Numbered from the stretch's first letter, positions 51,244 through 61,318 are shown. The stretch: 64,000 nt of DNA from Curvibacter sp. PAE-UM (GCF_001432305.1 NZ_KQ483358.1:1606430-1670429), one strand, 5' to 3'. Notes: generated from the letters alone by a model not told the origin. Translations and numbers: made by a program.

Positions 51244-51261
51244 GGTGGTTCTCGGAAATAC

Positions 51262-52038
51262 TCAGCTTGATCGGGGCCTGGCGTAACTGCCGTCGATTTC
51301 ATTGAACAGGGGGCTGGCCATGGTGTCGGTATCGGCATCGGCGTAGGGGCCGGTGCCGCTGTGCGTGGCGCTGGAGGCCGGCACGAATTCCCCGCTTTTC
51401 ACGTCGAACACATGCACTTCGCCGTCTTCGATCACGTAGTGCCAGCCGTGCAGGGCCAGCTGGCCGGCTTCCACGCGCTCGCGCACCATGGGGTAGCCCA
51501 TCAGGCGCTCCAGTTGCAGGATCACGGCGCGCTGTTCGGTGCGGCGCAGCGCTTCGGGCGACATCTGCACGGGCAGCACGGCTTCGCGGCCCAGCTCCAG
51601 CCAGGCGGCCAGGTTGATGGCATCCTTCGGAGCCCCTTCGTAGAGCGCGCGGATGCCGCCGCAGTGGCTGTGGCCGCAGACGACGATGCGCGAGACCTTG
51701 AGGTTGAGCACGGCGAACTCGATGGCCGCGGCCGTGCCGTGGTAGCCGGTGAAACGCCGCGCGGCGCCCAGATAGGCCCCTTCGGGGGACATGTCCCCCG
51801 AGGGCACCGTCGTCATGCCGTCGTGCGGCGGCACGAAGGCGGCCACATTGCGCACGATGAACAGGTCACCCGGCCCGGTGCCCGTGAGCAGGTAGGGCAC
51901 CAGGCGCGAGTCGGAGCAGCCGATGAAGAGGATGGTGGGGTGCTGGCCGCGCTCCACCAGATCCTGGAACTGGTCCTGGATGCCGGGGAAAGTCTGGTCG
52001 TGAAAGCGGCGCAGTCGCTCCAGCAGTTCGTCGGGCAT
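51262..52038 (-). CDS. Beta-carbonic anhydrase
   Basis: A 258-residue zinc enzyme that interconverts CO2 and bicarbonate. Zinc ligands Cys41 (FIGCSDSRLVPYLL, with Asp43-Ser-Arg45), His123 and Cys126 (CGHSHCGGIRALYEG). The fold's NVAAFVPP and IEFAVLNLKV match. It is in the minus-strand run downstream of nar; CO2/bicarbonate supply is the likely role. Confidence 0.93.
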   Translation of the reverse strand: MPDELLERLRRFHDQTFPGIQDQFQDLVERGQHPTILFIGCSDSRLVPYLLTGTGPGDLFIVRNVAAFVPPHDGMTTVPSGDMSPEGAYLGAARRFTGYHGTAAAIEFAVLNLKVSRIVVCGHSHCGGIRALYEGAPKDAINLAAWLELGREAVLPVQMSPEALRRTEQRAVILQLERLMGYPMVRERVEAGQLALHGWHYVIEDGEVHVFDVKSGEFVPASSATHSGTGPYADADTDTMASPLFNEIDGSYARPRSS

Positions 52039-52053
52039 CGGCGCGCTTTCCGT

Positions 52054-52881
52054 TTACTGGACCAAGGGCGTGTCGGCCGCGTCCAGTTCCACGCCTTCGA
52101 GCTCGGCCTGTCCGGCCAGCAGGGCCAGGTACTGGCGCAGCGCGGTCACGTAGGTCTGCTGGCGCAGTGTCATGGCCACGGCGCCATGCACGGATTCGAA
52201 GGGCTGGTCAACGCCGGCCTCGCGCTGGCGTACGTCCACCACGTGCAGGCCGAAACGGCTGTGCACCAGGCGCGGCAACACGCCCACCTCGCTCTGGCCG
52301 AAGATCTCGCGCGCGAACTCGGGCGCGCAGTCCTGCGCCGTGAGCCAGCCCAGCTCGCCGCCTTCGGCACCGCTGGGGCAGTTGGAGAGCTTGCGCGCCG
52401 CCTCGACGAAGGGGTCGCCCGTGCCGTCGTGGCTGCGCACATCGAGCAGGGCGCCTTCGGCGCGCTTGCGCAAGGCGACCACATCCACGCCCGGCGTCAC
52501 CGCGAACAGGATGTGGCGCACGTGCGCGCGCTCGCCGATGCGGTAACGCGCAGCGTGGGCGGCGTGGTGGCGGCGGCAGGCTTCTTCCGAGGGCTCGGGG
52601 ATCTGCAGGCTTTGTTCGAGCAGTTGCTCGATGGCATCGACCGCCGCCTCGCTGGGCACACCGTCGGCCGCGCTGTCGTCCGCGGCCAGCAGGCCGGCGC
52701 GCTGCGCGGCCTGGCGCAGCAACTCGGTGCAGGCACGCTGGCGCAGCTCGTCGTCACTGAGCTTTTCATCGGCAAGGTGCAGGGCGACGCCGTTGACCCG
52801 CGCGATGGCGACGGGGGTTGCAATGGCCGTATCGGCCTCGGCACTGGCGCAGCCGCAGCTGGAGGAGCAGGGGGTTTTCAT
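52054..52881 (-). CDS. Parvulin-type peptidylprolyl isomerase, NifM-like
   Basis: A 275-residue protein. The N-terminus has Cys/Ser repeats (PCSSSCGCASAEAD) and a helical part; the rotamase domain covers about 120-235 with AHVRHILFAVTPGV, EGGELGWLTAQDCAPEFARE and VHSRFGLHVVDVR. No signal peptide, so cytosolic. It overlaps narI by four bases, so it is part of the nar operon; such NifM-like isomerases are commonly the last gene of narGHJI in Burkholderiales and may assist folding or cofactor assembly. Confidence 0.87.
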   Translation of the reverse strand: MKTPCSSSCGCASAEADTAIATPVAIARVNGVALHLADEKLSDDELRQRACTELLRQAAQRAGLLAADDSAADGVPSEAAVDAIEQLLEQSLQIPEPSEEACRRHHAAHAARYRIGERAHVRHILFAVTPGVDVVALRKRAEGALLDVRSHDGTGDPFVEAARKLSNCPSGAEGGELGWLTAQDCAPEFAREIFGQSEVGVLPRLVHSRFGLHVVDVRQREAGVDQPFESVHGAVAMTLRQQTYVTALRQYLALLAGQAELEGVELDAADTPLVQ

Positions 52882-53618
52882 ACACGGGCTCCCGGCTGGC
52901 GCGGCAGGTTGTGGCCGGCGGGAACATTGAGCCGGCGGCTGCGCACGACCTGGTAGGGCCGCATCAGGTAGGTCACCGAGGCAAAACCGCTCCAGACGTG
53001 TACCAGACGCGTGAAGGGGAAGATCAGGAAGATGCTCATGCCCAGGAACATGTGCGCCTTGAAGACCCAGCTGGCCTGCAGCAGCAGCTCGGGGGCGCCA
53101 CTGCGGAAGGTCACGATGCGTTGCGCCCACTCGGCCAGTTGCATCATCATGCCGCCGTCCAGGTGCTGGGCCGACAGCGGGATGGTGGCCAGGCCCAGCG
53201 CGAACTGCAGCCACAGCAGGAGCAGCAACACGATGTCACCGGGCTTGCTGGTGGCACGGATGCGCGGTTCGAACAGGCGGCGGTGCAGCAGCAGCGTGAC
53301 GCCGATGAACCCCAGCACCCCGAACAGGCCGCCCGAGACCATGGCCAGCAGCTGCTTGGCGCCGGCCGTCATGAAGGGCTCGTAGAGGAAGTGCGGCGTC
53401 AGCATGCCCACCGTGTGGCCGAAGAAGAGGAAGAGGATGCCGACGTGGAACAGGTTGCTGCCCCAGCGCAGCTGGCCGGCCTTGAGCAGCTGCGAGGAAT
53501 CGCTTTTCCAGGTGTACTGGTCGCGGTCGAAGCGCACCAGGCTGCCCAGCAGGAAGACCGTGAGGCAGATGTAGGGATAGATCCCGAAGACGAACTGGTT
53601 GAGGTAGTTCATGCTCAT
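52878..53618 (-). CDS. narI: Respiratory nitrate reductase gamma subunit
   Basis: A 246-residue di-heme cytochrome b with five membrane helices. It takes electrons from quinol at the periplasmic side and passes them to NarH. His residues in FHVGILFLFFGHTVGM and AHMFLGMSIFLIFPFTRLVH are the heme ligand candidates. ATG overlaps the narJ stop. A second ATG two codons on is possible. Fifth gene of the nar operon. Confidence 0.94.
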   Translation of the reverse strand: MSMNYLNQFVFGIYPYICLTVFLLGSLVRFDRDQYTWKSDSSQLLKAGQLRWGSNLFHVGILFLFFGHTVGMLTPHFLYEPFMTAGAKQLLAMVSGGLFGVLGFIGVTLLLHRRLFEPRIRATSKPGDIVLLLLLWLQFALGLATIPLSAQHLDGGMMMQLAEWAQRIVTFRSGAPELLLQASWVFKAHMFLGMSIFLIFPFTRLVHVWSGFASVTYLMRPYQVVRSRRLNVPAGHNLPRQPGARV

Positions 53619-54295
53619 GCTCCTGGCGCAGTGGGCTGCGCAACATTCCTGACGATGCGGATGGGCTGGGGCTGGCCGGGTTTGGCCTGGCCCTGGGTGG
53701 AGCAGCCGTCAAAAGCCATGGGTTCCTCCCAGGCCTGGTCCAGCGGCTCGTCTTCCACCACCTTCACGGCCTGGGCCCGCTCACCGGCGACCTCCAGCAG
53801 GGCGCCCAGCACGCTGGCATAGGGGCTCTCGCGTTTCACCAGGGCGCTGAAGATGGCGTTGAGGATGTGGGCGATCTCACCCAGGAAGGCGCGCGCCTCC
53901 TTGGCCGGCTGGGTGGAGACGAACTCCAGCACCACCGGCAGGTAGTCGGGCAGCTCGCCTTCGGCGAGATACAGCCCGGCCTTCTCGTAGGTCTGGGCCA
54001 GGTCGATCATGGCCGGGCCGCGGTCGCGGCTGTCGCCATGCACGTGCTCGAACAGGTGCAGCGAGGTGGCGCGGCCGCGGTCGAACAGCTGCACGTAGTC
54101 GGCTTCCATGTCGATCGGGTCGCGCGTGCGCATGGACTTGAGCAGCGCGTCGAGCTCGCCCAGGCGGGTGGCGCCCAGGGCCTGTTCACTGTGCAGCGCG
54201 GCGCTGAGGTCGCCCAGATGGCCGCGCAGTTCGGCGTCGGGGTAGCCCAGCAGACGGGCCAGCACGCGCAGGGTCAAAGTAGCGTTGTGGGTCAT
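53615..54295 (-). CDS. narJ: Nitrate reductase assembly chaperone NarJ
   Basis: A 226-residue cytosolic chaperone needed for molybdenum cofactor insertion into NarG and heme insertion into NarI; not part of the final enzyme. TLRVLARLLGYPDAELRGHL and DMEADYVQLFDRGRATSLHL, EHVHGDSRDRGPAMIDLA are typical. The start at 54,295 is two bases after the narH stop; the open frame continues into narH and is not used. Confidence 0.94.
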   Translation of the reverse strand: MTHNATLTLRVLARLLGYPDAELRGHLGDLSAALHSEQALGATRLGELDALLKSMRTRDPIDMEADYVQLFDRGRATSLHLFEHVHGDSRDRGPAMIDLAQTYEKAGLYLAEGELPDYLPVVLEFVSTQPAKEARAFLGEIAHILNAIFSALVKRESPYASVLGALLEVAGERAQAVKVVEDEPLDQAWEEPMAFDGCSTQGQAKPGQPQPIRIVRNVAQPTAPGA

Positions 54296-54297
54296 GA

Positions 54298-55821
54298 TCA
54301 GACTCCTGCCTTGATGGGGATGGTGCGGCGTTTGCCGCTGCCGAAGAGGCTGGCTTCGCTGGCGCCGTCGGAGCAGCCGTTGCCAAACGAGAAGCCGCAG
54401 CCGCCGCGCATGTCGAAGGTGTTCTCGGCGTACTCGCGGTGCGAGCTCGGGATGACGAAGCGGTCCTCGTAGTTGGCAATCGCCATCACGTGGTACATGT
54501 CTTCCACCTCGGCCTGCGTCATCTGCACCTGCTGCAAGGCCGTGGTGTTGATGCGGCCTTCGACGTGCTTCTCGCGCTGGTAGGCGCGCATGGCGAGCAT
54601 GCGTTCCAGGGCGCGTTCCACCGGCATGGTGTCGCCGGCGGTCAGCAGGTTGGCCAGGTACTTGACCGGGATGCGCAGCTGCTTGACGTCCGGGATCTCG
54701 CCGTTGATGCCGATGTCGCCGGCGTTCGCTGCCGCCGTGATGGGCGAGAGCGGCGGCACGTACCAGACCATGGGCAGCGTGCGGTACTCGGGGTGCAGGG
54801 GCAGGGCCACCTTCCACTCCACCGCCATCTTGTAGACCGGGCTCCTGCGCGCGGCGTCCATCCAGGCATCGGGGATGCCGTCGGCACGGGCCTGCTCGAT
54901 CACCTTCGGATCGTTGGGGTCCAGGAAGATGTTGAGCTGGGCTTCGTAGAGGTCGCGGTCGTGTTCCACGCTGGCCGCTTCCTGGATGCGGTCGGCATCG
55001 TAGAGCAGCACGCCCAGGTAGCGGATGCGGCCCACACAGGTCTCGGAGCAGACGGTGGGTTGCCCGGCCTCGATGCGCGGGTAGCAGAAGATGCACTTCT
55101 CGGCCTTGCCCGATTCCCAGTTGTAGTAGATCTTCTTGTAGGGGCAGCCGCTCACGCACATGCGCCAGCCGCGGCACTTGTCCTGGTCGATCAGCACGAT
55201 GCCGTCTTCCTCGCGCTTGTAGATCGAGCCCGAGGGGCACGATGCGACGCAGGCCGGGTTCAGGCAGTGCTCGCACAGGCGCGGCAGGTACATCATGAAG
55301 GTGTTCTCGAACTGGCCGTAGATGTCCTTCTGCACGTCGTCGAAGTTCTTGTCCTTCGAACGCTTGCTGAATTCACCACCCAGGATTTCTTCCCAGTTCG
55401 GGCCCCACTCGATCTTCTCCATGCGCTGGCCGGTGATCAGGCTGCGCGGACGTGCCGTGGGCGCGGCCTTCATCTCGGGCGCCGACTGCAGATGGTCGTA
55501 GTCGAAGGTGAAGGGCTCGTAGTAGTCGTCGATCTGCGGCAGGTTGGGGTTGGCGAAGATCTTCATCAGCAGCTTCCACTTCGCCCCCTGGCGCGGCTCG
55601 ATGCTGCCGTTCGATTTACGGACCCAGCCGCCGTTCCACTTGTCCTGGTTCTCCCATTCCTTGGGGTAGCCGATGCCGGGTTTGGTCTCGACGTTGTTGA
55701 ACCAGGCGTATTCCATGCCTTTGCGGCTGGTCCAGACGTTCTTGCAGGTGACCGAACAGGTGTGGCAGCCGATGCACTTGTCCAGGTTGAGCACCATGCC
55801 GATTTGAGCGCGGATTTTCAT
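54298..55821 (-). CDS. narH: Respiratory nitrate reductase beta subunit
   Basis: A 507-residue iron-sulfur protein carrying four clusters that pass electrons from NarI to NarG. Cys motifs: CIGCHTCSVTCKNVW near the start, CEHCLNPACVASCPSG, CRGWRMCVSGCPYKK and CIFCYPR with further Cys. In the second group one Cys is replaced by Trp (CRGWRMC), the mark of the [3Fe-4S] cluster in NarH. Between narG and narJ. Confidence 0.96.
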   Translation of the reverse strand: MKIRAQIGMVLNLDKCIGCHTCSVTCKNVWTSRKGMEYAWFNNVETKPGIGYPKEWENQDKWNGGWVRKSNGSIEPRQGAKWKLLMKIFANPNLPQIDDYYEPFTFDYDHLQSAPEMKAAPTARPRSLITGQRMEKIEWGPNWEEILGGEFSKRSKDKNFDDVQKDIYGQFENTFMMYLPRLCEHCLNPACVASCPSGSIYKREEDGIVLIDQDKCRGWRMCVSGCPYKKIYYNWESGKAEKCIFCYPRIEAGQPTVCSETCVGRIRYLGVLLYDADRIQEAASVEHDRDLYEAQLNIFLDPNDPKVIEQARADGIPDAWMDAARRSPVYKMAVEWKVALPLHPEYRTLPMVWYVPPLSPITAAANAGDIGINGEIPDVKQLRIPVKYLANLLTAGDTMPVERALERMLAMRAYQREKHVEGRINTTALQQVQMTQAEVEDMYHVMAIANYEDRFVIPSSHREYAENTFDMRGGCGFSFGNGCSDGASEASLFGSGKRRTIPIKAGV

Positions 55822-55831
55822 GGTCGTCTCC

Positions 55832-58800
55832 TTAAGCGTGTGCGCCGGCAGGGGTGGAGGCGGCAGCCGGGGTGTCCAGCCAGTCCACCTTGTTCATCTT
55901 GCGCACCACGACGAACTCGTCGCGGTTGGTGCCGATGGTCCCGTAGTAGTTGAAGCCGTAGCTGAACTGCGCGTAGCCGCCGATCATGTGCGTGGGCTTC
56001 AACACGATGCGCGTCACCGAGTTGTGGATGCCGCCGCGTGCGCCGGTGATCTCCGAGCCCGGGGTGTTGATGATCTTCTCCTGCGCGTGGTACATCATGA
56101 CCATGCCGTTGTTCACCCGCTGGCTCACCACCGCGCGCGCCGCGATGGCGCCGTTGATGTTGAACAGCTCGACCCAGTCGTTGTCGACGATGCCGGCGCT
56201 CTTGGCGTCGTCCTCGCTGAGCCAGATCACCGGGCCACCGCGATTGAGCGTGAGCATCATCAGGTTGTCGCTGTAGGTGGAGTGGATCCCCCACTTCTGG
56301 TGCGGCGTGATGAAGTTCAGCAGGATCTCGGTGTTCCCGTTGGGCTTGATGCCGTGGATGCCGGCCGTGGTCTTCAGGTCCACGGGCGGCTTGTAGCTGG
56401 ACAGGTTTTCCCCGAAGGCGGTCATCCACGGGTGGTCCAGGTAGAACTGCTGGCGGCCGGTGAGGGTGCGCCACGGTATCAGCTCGTGCACATTGGTGTA
56501 GCCGGCGTTGTAGGACACGGTCTCGCTCTCGATGCCGCTCCAGGTCGGGCTGGAGATGATCTTGCGCGGCTGGGCCTGGATGTCGCGGAAGCGGATCTTC
56601 TCGTCCTCGCGGTACAGGGCCAGGTGTTTGTGCTCGCGCCCGGTCTGCTTGGACAGCGCTTCCCAGGCCTTGACGGCGACGTGGCCGTTGGTTTCCGGGG
56701 CCAGTTGCAGCACGACCTCGCAGGCGTCGATGTCGGTCTCGATCTTCGGCATGCCGCAGGTGGCGCCTTCGGCACGGACCACGCCGTTGAGTTCGCCGAG
56801 CTGCTTGACTTCGGTCTGGGTGTTCCAGGCGATGCCCTTGCCGCCATTGCCCACCTTGTTCATCAGCGGCCCCAGGGCCGTGAAGCGCTTGTAGAGGTTG
56901 GGGTAGTCGCGCTCGACCACGGCCATGTTGGGCGCGGTCTTGCCGGGGATGAGCTCGCACTCGCCCTTTTTCCATTCCTTGACGTCGAAGGGCTGGGCCA
57001 GCTCGGCCGGGCTGTCGTGCATCAGCGGGCTGAGCACCATCTCGCGCTCCACACCCAGGTGGCCCACGCAGAGTTCGCTGAACTTCTTGGCGAAACCCTT
57101 GTAGATGTCCCAGTCGCTTTTCGATTGCCAGGCCGGGTCCACCGCGGTGGACAGCGGGTGGATGAAGGGGTGCATGTCGCTGGTGTTGAGGTCGTTCTTC
57201 TCGTACCAGGTGGCCGTGGGCAGCACGATGTCGGAGTACAGGCAGGTCGTGCTCATGCGGAAGTCCAGCGTGACCAGCAGGTCCAGCTTGCCCTCCGGGG
57301 CCTGGTCATGCCACACCACTTCCTCGGGCTTGGCCTCGTCACGGCCGAGGTCCTTGCCCTGCACGCCGTGGCTGGTGCCCAGCAGGTGCTTGAGGAAGTA
57401 CTCATGGCCCTTGCCGCTGGAGCCCAGCAGGTTGGAACGCCAGACGAACATATTGCGCGGCCAGTTGGCCGGGTGGTCCGGGTCCTCGCAGCTCATCTTG
57501 AGCGTGCCGTCCTTCAGGCCCTTGACCGTGTAGTCCTTGGGGTCCATGCCGGCGGCGGTCGCGTCCTTCACGATCTGCATCGGGTTGGTCTGCAACTGCG
57601 GGGCGCTGGGCAGCCAGCCCATGCGCTCGGCGCGCACGTTGTAGTCGATCATGCTGCCGCCGAAGACCTTCTTGTCGGCCAGCGGCGAGAGCACCTCGCC
57701 CATGGTCAGCTTCTCGTAGCGCCACTGGTCGGTGTGGGCGTAGAAGAAGCTGGTGCTGTTCATCTGGCGGGGTGGGCGGATCCAGTCCAGCGCGAAGGCC
57801 AGTGCGGTCCAGCCGGTCTGCGGGCGCAGCTTCTCCTGGCCCACGTAGTGCGCCCAGCCGCCGCCCGATTGGCCGATACAGCCGCACATCATCAGCATGT
57901 TGATGATGCCGCGGTAGTTCATGTCGCTGTGGTACCAGTGGTTCATGGCCGCGCCGATGATGACCATGGACTTGCCCTTGGTCTTGTCGGCGTTGTCGGC
58001 GAACTGGTGCGCCACGGTGATGAGCTGCTGGCGCGGCACGCCGGTGATCTTTTCCTGCCAGGCCGGGGTGTAGGGGGTGTCGTCGTCGAAGCTCTTCGCG
58101 GCGAGTTCGCCCGGCAGGCCGCGGGCGATGCCGTAGTTGGCCGCCTGCAGGTCGAACACGGTGGCCACCAGGGCCTCGCGCTTGTCGCCTTCCTTGCCCA
58201 GCGAGATGCGGGTCACCGGCACGGTGCGCACCAGCACGTTGTTGGCTGCGGCGCCCGTGGTGTTGTTGGGGAAGTGCTCGCTTTCGATGCCGCCGAAGTA
58301 GGGGAAACCGATCTTCGCGGTTTCGGTCTTGGCGCCGCCCTCCATCGCAGAGAGCTTGAGCTTCACGTCATTGCCGTGGCGCGCTTCCTTGGCCTCCAGG
58401 TTCCACTGGCCGGCGTCGGCGCGGCCGTCCGGGCCCCAGCGGAAGCCGATGGCGCCCTTGGGACAGACCACCTTGCCGTCTTCGTTGATGGCCACGGTCT
58501 TCCACTCGGGGTTGTTGGCCTGGCCGAGCTTGCCGTTGAAGTCGCTGGCGCGCACGTAGCGGTCGGGCACCAGGATCTTTTCGCCGCTCGGGCTGGTCTG
58601 CTCCTTGAGCATGACCAGCATGGGCAGGTCGGTGTAACGGCGCGCGTAGTCGTCGAAGTAGGCGCTGGGCTTGTCGAAGTAGAACTCCTTCATGATGACG
58701 TGGCCCATGGCCATGGCCATCGCCGCGTCCGTCCCCTGCTTGGGGTGCATCCAGATGTCGGCCAGCTTGGAGATCTCGGCGTAGTCGGGTGTGACCGCCA

Positions 58801-59632
58801 CGGTCTTGGCGCCCTTGTAGCGCACCTCGGTGAAGAAGTGGGCGTCGGGGGTGCGCGTCTGTGGCACGTTGGAGCCCCAGGCGATGATGTAGGTGGAGTT
58901 GTACCAGTCGGCCGACTCGGGCACGTCGGTCTGCTCGCCCCAGACCTGCGGGCTGGCGGGGGGGAGGTCGCAGTACCAGTCGTAGAAGCTCATGCACACG
59001 CCGCCCAGCAGCGAGAGATAACGCGAGCCGGCGGCGTAGGACACCATGGACATGGCCGGGATGGGCGAGAAGCCGATCACGCGGTCCGGGCCGTGTTTCT
59101 TGACGGTGTAGATGTTCGCCGCGGCGATCATCTCGTTGACTTCATCCCAGCTGGAGCGCACGAAACCGCCCAGGCCGCGCACGCTCTGGTATTCCTTGCG
59201 TTTGGCGTTGCTGTCGGCGATGGAGGCCCAGGCCTCCACCGGCGCATGGACCAGCCGGGCTTCGCGCCAGAGCTTGAGCAGGCGCCCGCGCACCATGGGG
59301 TACTTCACGCGGTTGGCGCTGTAGAGGTACCAGCTGTAGCTGGCGCCACGCGCGCAGCCGCGCGGTTCGTGGTTGGGCATGTCCCAGCGGGTGCGGGGGT
59401 AGTCGGTCTGCTGGGTTTCCCAGGTGACGATGCCGCCCTTGACGTAGATCTTCCACGAGCAGGAGCCCGTGCAGTTCACGCCGTGGGTGGAACGCACGAT
59501 CTTGTCGTGGGCCCAGCGGTCGCGGTAGGCGTCTTCCCAGGTGCGGTCTTCACCCGTGGTGACACCGTGGTCCTTGGAGAAGGGCTCTTTCGGTTGCGAG
59601 AAGTAGCTCAGTCGGTCGAGAAAATGGCTCAT
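55832..59632 (-). CDS. narG: Respiratory nitrate reductase alpha subunit
   Basis: A 1,266-residue membrane-bound, cytoplasm-facing enzyme with a molybdenum bis-MGD cofactor that reduces nitrate to nitrite. The FS0 cluster ligands are His50-X3-Cys54-X3-Cys58-X34-Cys93, spaced as in E. coli NarG. WGEQTDVPESADWYNSTYII contains the region of the Asp molybdenum ligand. Length and order fit the classical enzyme. Ten bases before narH. Confidence 0.97.
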   Translation of the reverse strand: MSHFLDRLSYFSQPKEPFSKDHGVTTGEDRTWEDAYRDRWAHDKIVRSTHGVNCTGSCSWKIYVKGGIVTWETQQTDYPRTRWDMPNHEPRGCARGASYSWYLYSANRVKYPMVRGRLLKLWREARLVHAPVEAWASIADSNAKRKEYQSVRGLGGFVRSSWDEVNEMIAAANIYTVKKHGPDRVIGFSPIPAMSMVSYAAGSRYLSLLGGVCMSFYDWYCDLPPASPQVWGEQTDVPESADWYNSTYIIAWGSNVPQTRTPDAHFFTEVRYKGAKTVAVTPDYAEISKLADIWMHPKQGTDAAMAMAMGHVIMKEFYFDKPSAYFDDYARRYTDLPMLVMLKEQTSPSGEKILVPDRYVRASDFNGKLGQANNPEWKTVAINEDGKVVCPKGAIGFRWGPDGRADAGQWNLEAKEARHGNDVKLKLSAMEGGAKTETAKIGFPYFGGIESEHFPNNTTGAAANNVLVRTVPVTRISLGKEGDKREALVATVFDLQAANYGIARGLPGELAAKSFDDDTPYTPAWQEKITGVPRQQLITVAHQFADNADKTKGKSMVIIGAAMNHWYHSDMNYRGIINMLMMCGCIGQSGGGWAHYVGQEKLRPQTGWTALAFALDWIRPPRQMNSTSFFYAHTDQWRYEKLTMGEVLSPLADKKVFGGSMIDYNVRAERMGWLPSAPQLQTNPMQIVKDATAAGMDPKDYTVKGLKDGTLKMSCEDPDHPANWPRNMFVWRSNLLGSSGKGHEYFLKHLLGTSHGVQGKDLGRDEAKPEEVVWHDQAPEGKLDLLVTLDFRMSTTCLYSDIVLPTATWYEKNDLNTSDMHPFIHPLSTAVDPAWQSKSDWDIYKGFAKKFSELCVGHLGVEREMVLSPLMHDSPAELAQPFDVKEWKKGECELIPGKTAPNMAVVERDYPNLYKRFTALGPLMNKVGNGGKGIAWNTQTEVKQLGELNGVVRAEGATCGMPKIETDIDACEVVLQLAPETNGHVAVKAWEALSKQTGREHKHLALYREDEKIRFRDIQAQPRKIISSPTWSGIESETVSYNAGYTNVHELIPWRTLTGRQQFYLDHPWMTAFGENLSSYKPPVDLKTTAGIHGIKPNGNTEILLNFITPHQKWGIHSTYSDNLMMLTLNRGGPVIWLSEDDAKSAGIVDNDWVELFNINGAIAARAVVSQRVNNGMVMMYHAQEKIINTPGSEITGARGGIHNSVTRIVLKPTHMIGGYAQFSYGFNYYGTIGTNRDEFVVVRKMNKVDWLDTPAAASTPAGAHA

Positions 59633-59674
59633 ATCAGCCTCCTAGATAGTCGTTGTGACGCGCTTGCGGTGTGA

Positions 59675-61318
59675 TCAGGGGTTCTTGACGTAGGCGTTCT
59701 TGCGCAGGTAGAACCACCAGTTCAGTACCAGGCACAGGGCGTAGAAGACCGCGAAGCCGTACATGGCGAACTGCGGCGTGCCGGCCTTGATCTGGGCGCC
59801 GATCACCACCGGGGCCACGAAGGCGCCGTAGGCGGCGATGGCCGAAGTCCAGCCCAGCACCGGGCCGGCCTGCTGGCGGTCGAAGATCACGGCGATGGTG
59901 CGGAAGGTCGAGCCGTTGCCGATGCCGGTGGCGGTGAACAGCACCACGAACAGCACCATGAAGGTCAGGAAGTACTGCTCGGGCGTGGCCGATTGGTAGG
60001 CCTGCAACATGATGTAGCCCACGGCGCCCGAGGCCACCACCATCACGGCCGAGATGATCTGCGTGACGATGGAGCCGCCCACCTTGTCCGAGATCCAGCC
60101 GCCGATGGGGCGCACCGCGGCGCCGACGAAGGGGCCGATCCAGGCATAGGTCAGCGCGCTGGGGGCGTTGGGGTTCTTGGCATGGACCCAGGCGTTGGTG
60201 GCCACATCAAACATGTGCGTGCTGCCGAAGATCACGGTGATGGACAGGGGCAGCGCCATGGAGAAGCCGATGAAGGAGCCGAAGGTCACGATGTACAGCG
60301 CCGTCATGGACCAGGTGTGCTTGTCCTTGAAGATGGCGAACTGCTTGTCGATGTTTTCCTTCATGGTGCCGAAGGCCGTGAGCTTCATCACCAGCAGGGT
60401 GCTGATGATGATCAGCGGCATGGCCAGCCACATGTTCAGCAGGCCCAGGCCGGTGGGCGCGGGCAGGTAGAGGTAGAGGCCCAGGCCGGCCGGCAGGAAG
60501 GACAGGGTGTAGAGCCAGACGATCTTGATGAAGGCGCTGATCGTGCTGCCGATGCTGTTGTCCACGCCCGGCGTGACGGTCTTCAGGTTGTTCATGCCGA
60601 ACCAGCACAGGATGGACAGCGGCACCAGCGAGAGCAGCCAGGCGAAACCGGCGTTCTGGATGAAGGTGGGCGTGCCGGCGGCGATCTTGCCGAGAATCCA
60701 GCCGCTGTCTTTCACCAGCGTCATCGACTCACCGCCGATGGCGCCGAAGAGGCTGACCGTCATCACCAGCGGAATCACGACCTGCATGGTGGTCACGCCG
60801 AAGTTGCCCAGGCCGGCGTTCAGGCCCAGCGCCGTGCCCTGCAGGCGCTTGGGGAAAAAGGTGCCGATGTTGGACATGGAACTGGCGAAATTGCCGCCGC
60901 CCACGCCCGACCACAGGGCCATGAGCTGGAAGGCCCACAGCGGCCAGTCTTTATGCTGCAGCGCGATGCCGGTGCCGATGGCCGGGGCCAGCAGCATGGC
61001 GGTGGTCAGGAAGATGGTGTTGCGCCCGCCGGCCAGGCGGATCAGGAAGCTGGCCGGGATGCGCATGGTGGCGCCGGCCAGGCCCGCGATGGCGGTCAGC
61101 GTGAAAAGCTCGGCCTGGGTGAAGGGGAAACCCAGGTTGAGCATCTGCACGGTGATGATGCCCCACATGCCCCAGATGGCGAAGCCGCACAGCAGGGCCG
61201 GCACCGAGATCCAGAGGTTGCGGTAGGCGATCTTCTTGCCCGTGCTTTCCCAGAACTTTTCGTCCTCGGGGCGCCAGTCGGTGATGGTGGCACCCGATTC
61301 CCTGGTGGTGTTGTTCAT
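59675..61318 (-). CDS. narK2: Nitrate/nitrite MFS transporter NarK2 type
   Basis: A 547-residue major-facilitator protein with 12 or more helices. Signature GGGNFASSMSNIGTFFPKRL and LNAGLGNFGVTTMQVVIPL hold the nitrate-signature Gly-rich stretches. Long loops are unusual but normal for NarK2. Second of two transporters upstream of narG; NarK2 usually exchanges nitrate in for nitrite out, while NarK1 imports nitrate with protons. 42 bases before narG. Confidence 0.92.
   Translation of the reverse strand: MNNTTRESGATITDWRPEDEKFWESTGKKIAYRNLWISVPALLCGFAIWGMWGIITVQMLNLGFPFTQAELFTLTAIAGLAGATMRIPASFLIRLAGGRNTIFLTTAMLLAPAIGTGIALQHKDWPLWAFQLMALWSGVGGGNFASSMSNIGTFFPKRLQGTALGLNAGLGNFGVTTMQVVIPLVMTVSLFGAIGGESMTLVKDSGWILGKIAAGTPTFIQNAGFAWLLSLVPLSILCWFGMNNLKTVTPGVDNSIGSTISAFIKIVWLYTLSFLPAGLGLYLYLPAPTGLGLLNMWLAMPLIIISTLLVMKLTAFGTMKENIDKQFAIFKDKHTWSMTALYIVTFGSFIGFSMALPLSITVIFGSTHMFDVATNAWVHAKNPNAPSALTYAWIGPFVGAAVRPIGGWISDKVGGSIVTQIISAVMVVASGAVGYIMLQAYQSATPEQYFLTFMVLFVVLFTATGIGNGSTFRTIAVIFDRQQAGPVLGWTSAIAAYGAFVAPVVIGAQIKAGTPQFAMYGFAVFYALCLVLNWWFYLRKNAYVKNP

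Noticed and set aside
55820..59674. Plus-strand open frame of 1,284 codons opposite narG
   Set aside because: It is the shadow of narG in high-GC DNA: low-complexity composition rich in Val, Gly, His and Ala, no family motif, while narG on the other strand is full-length and well conserved.
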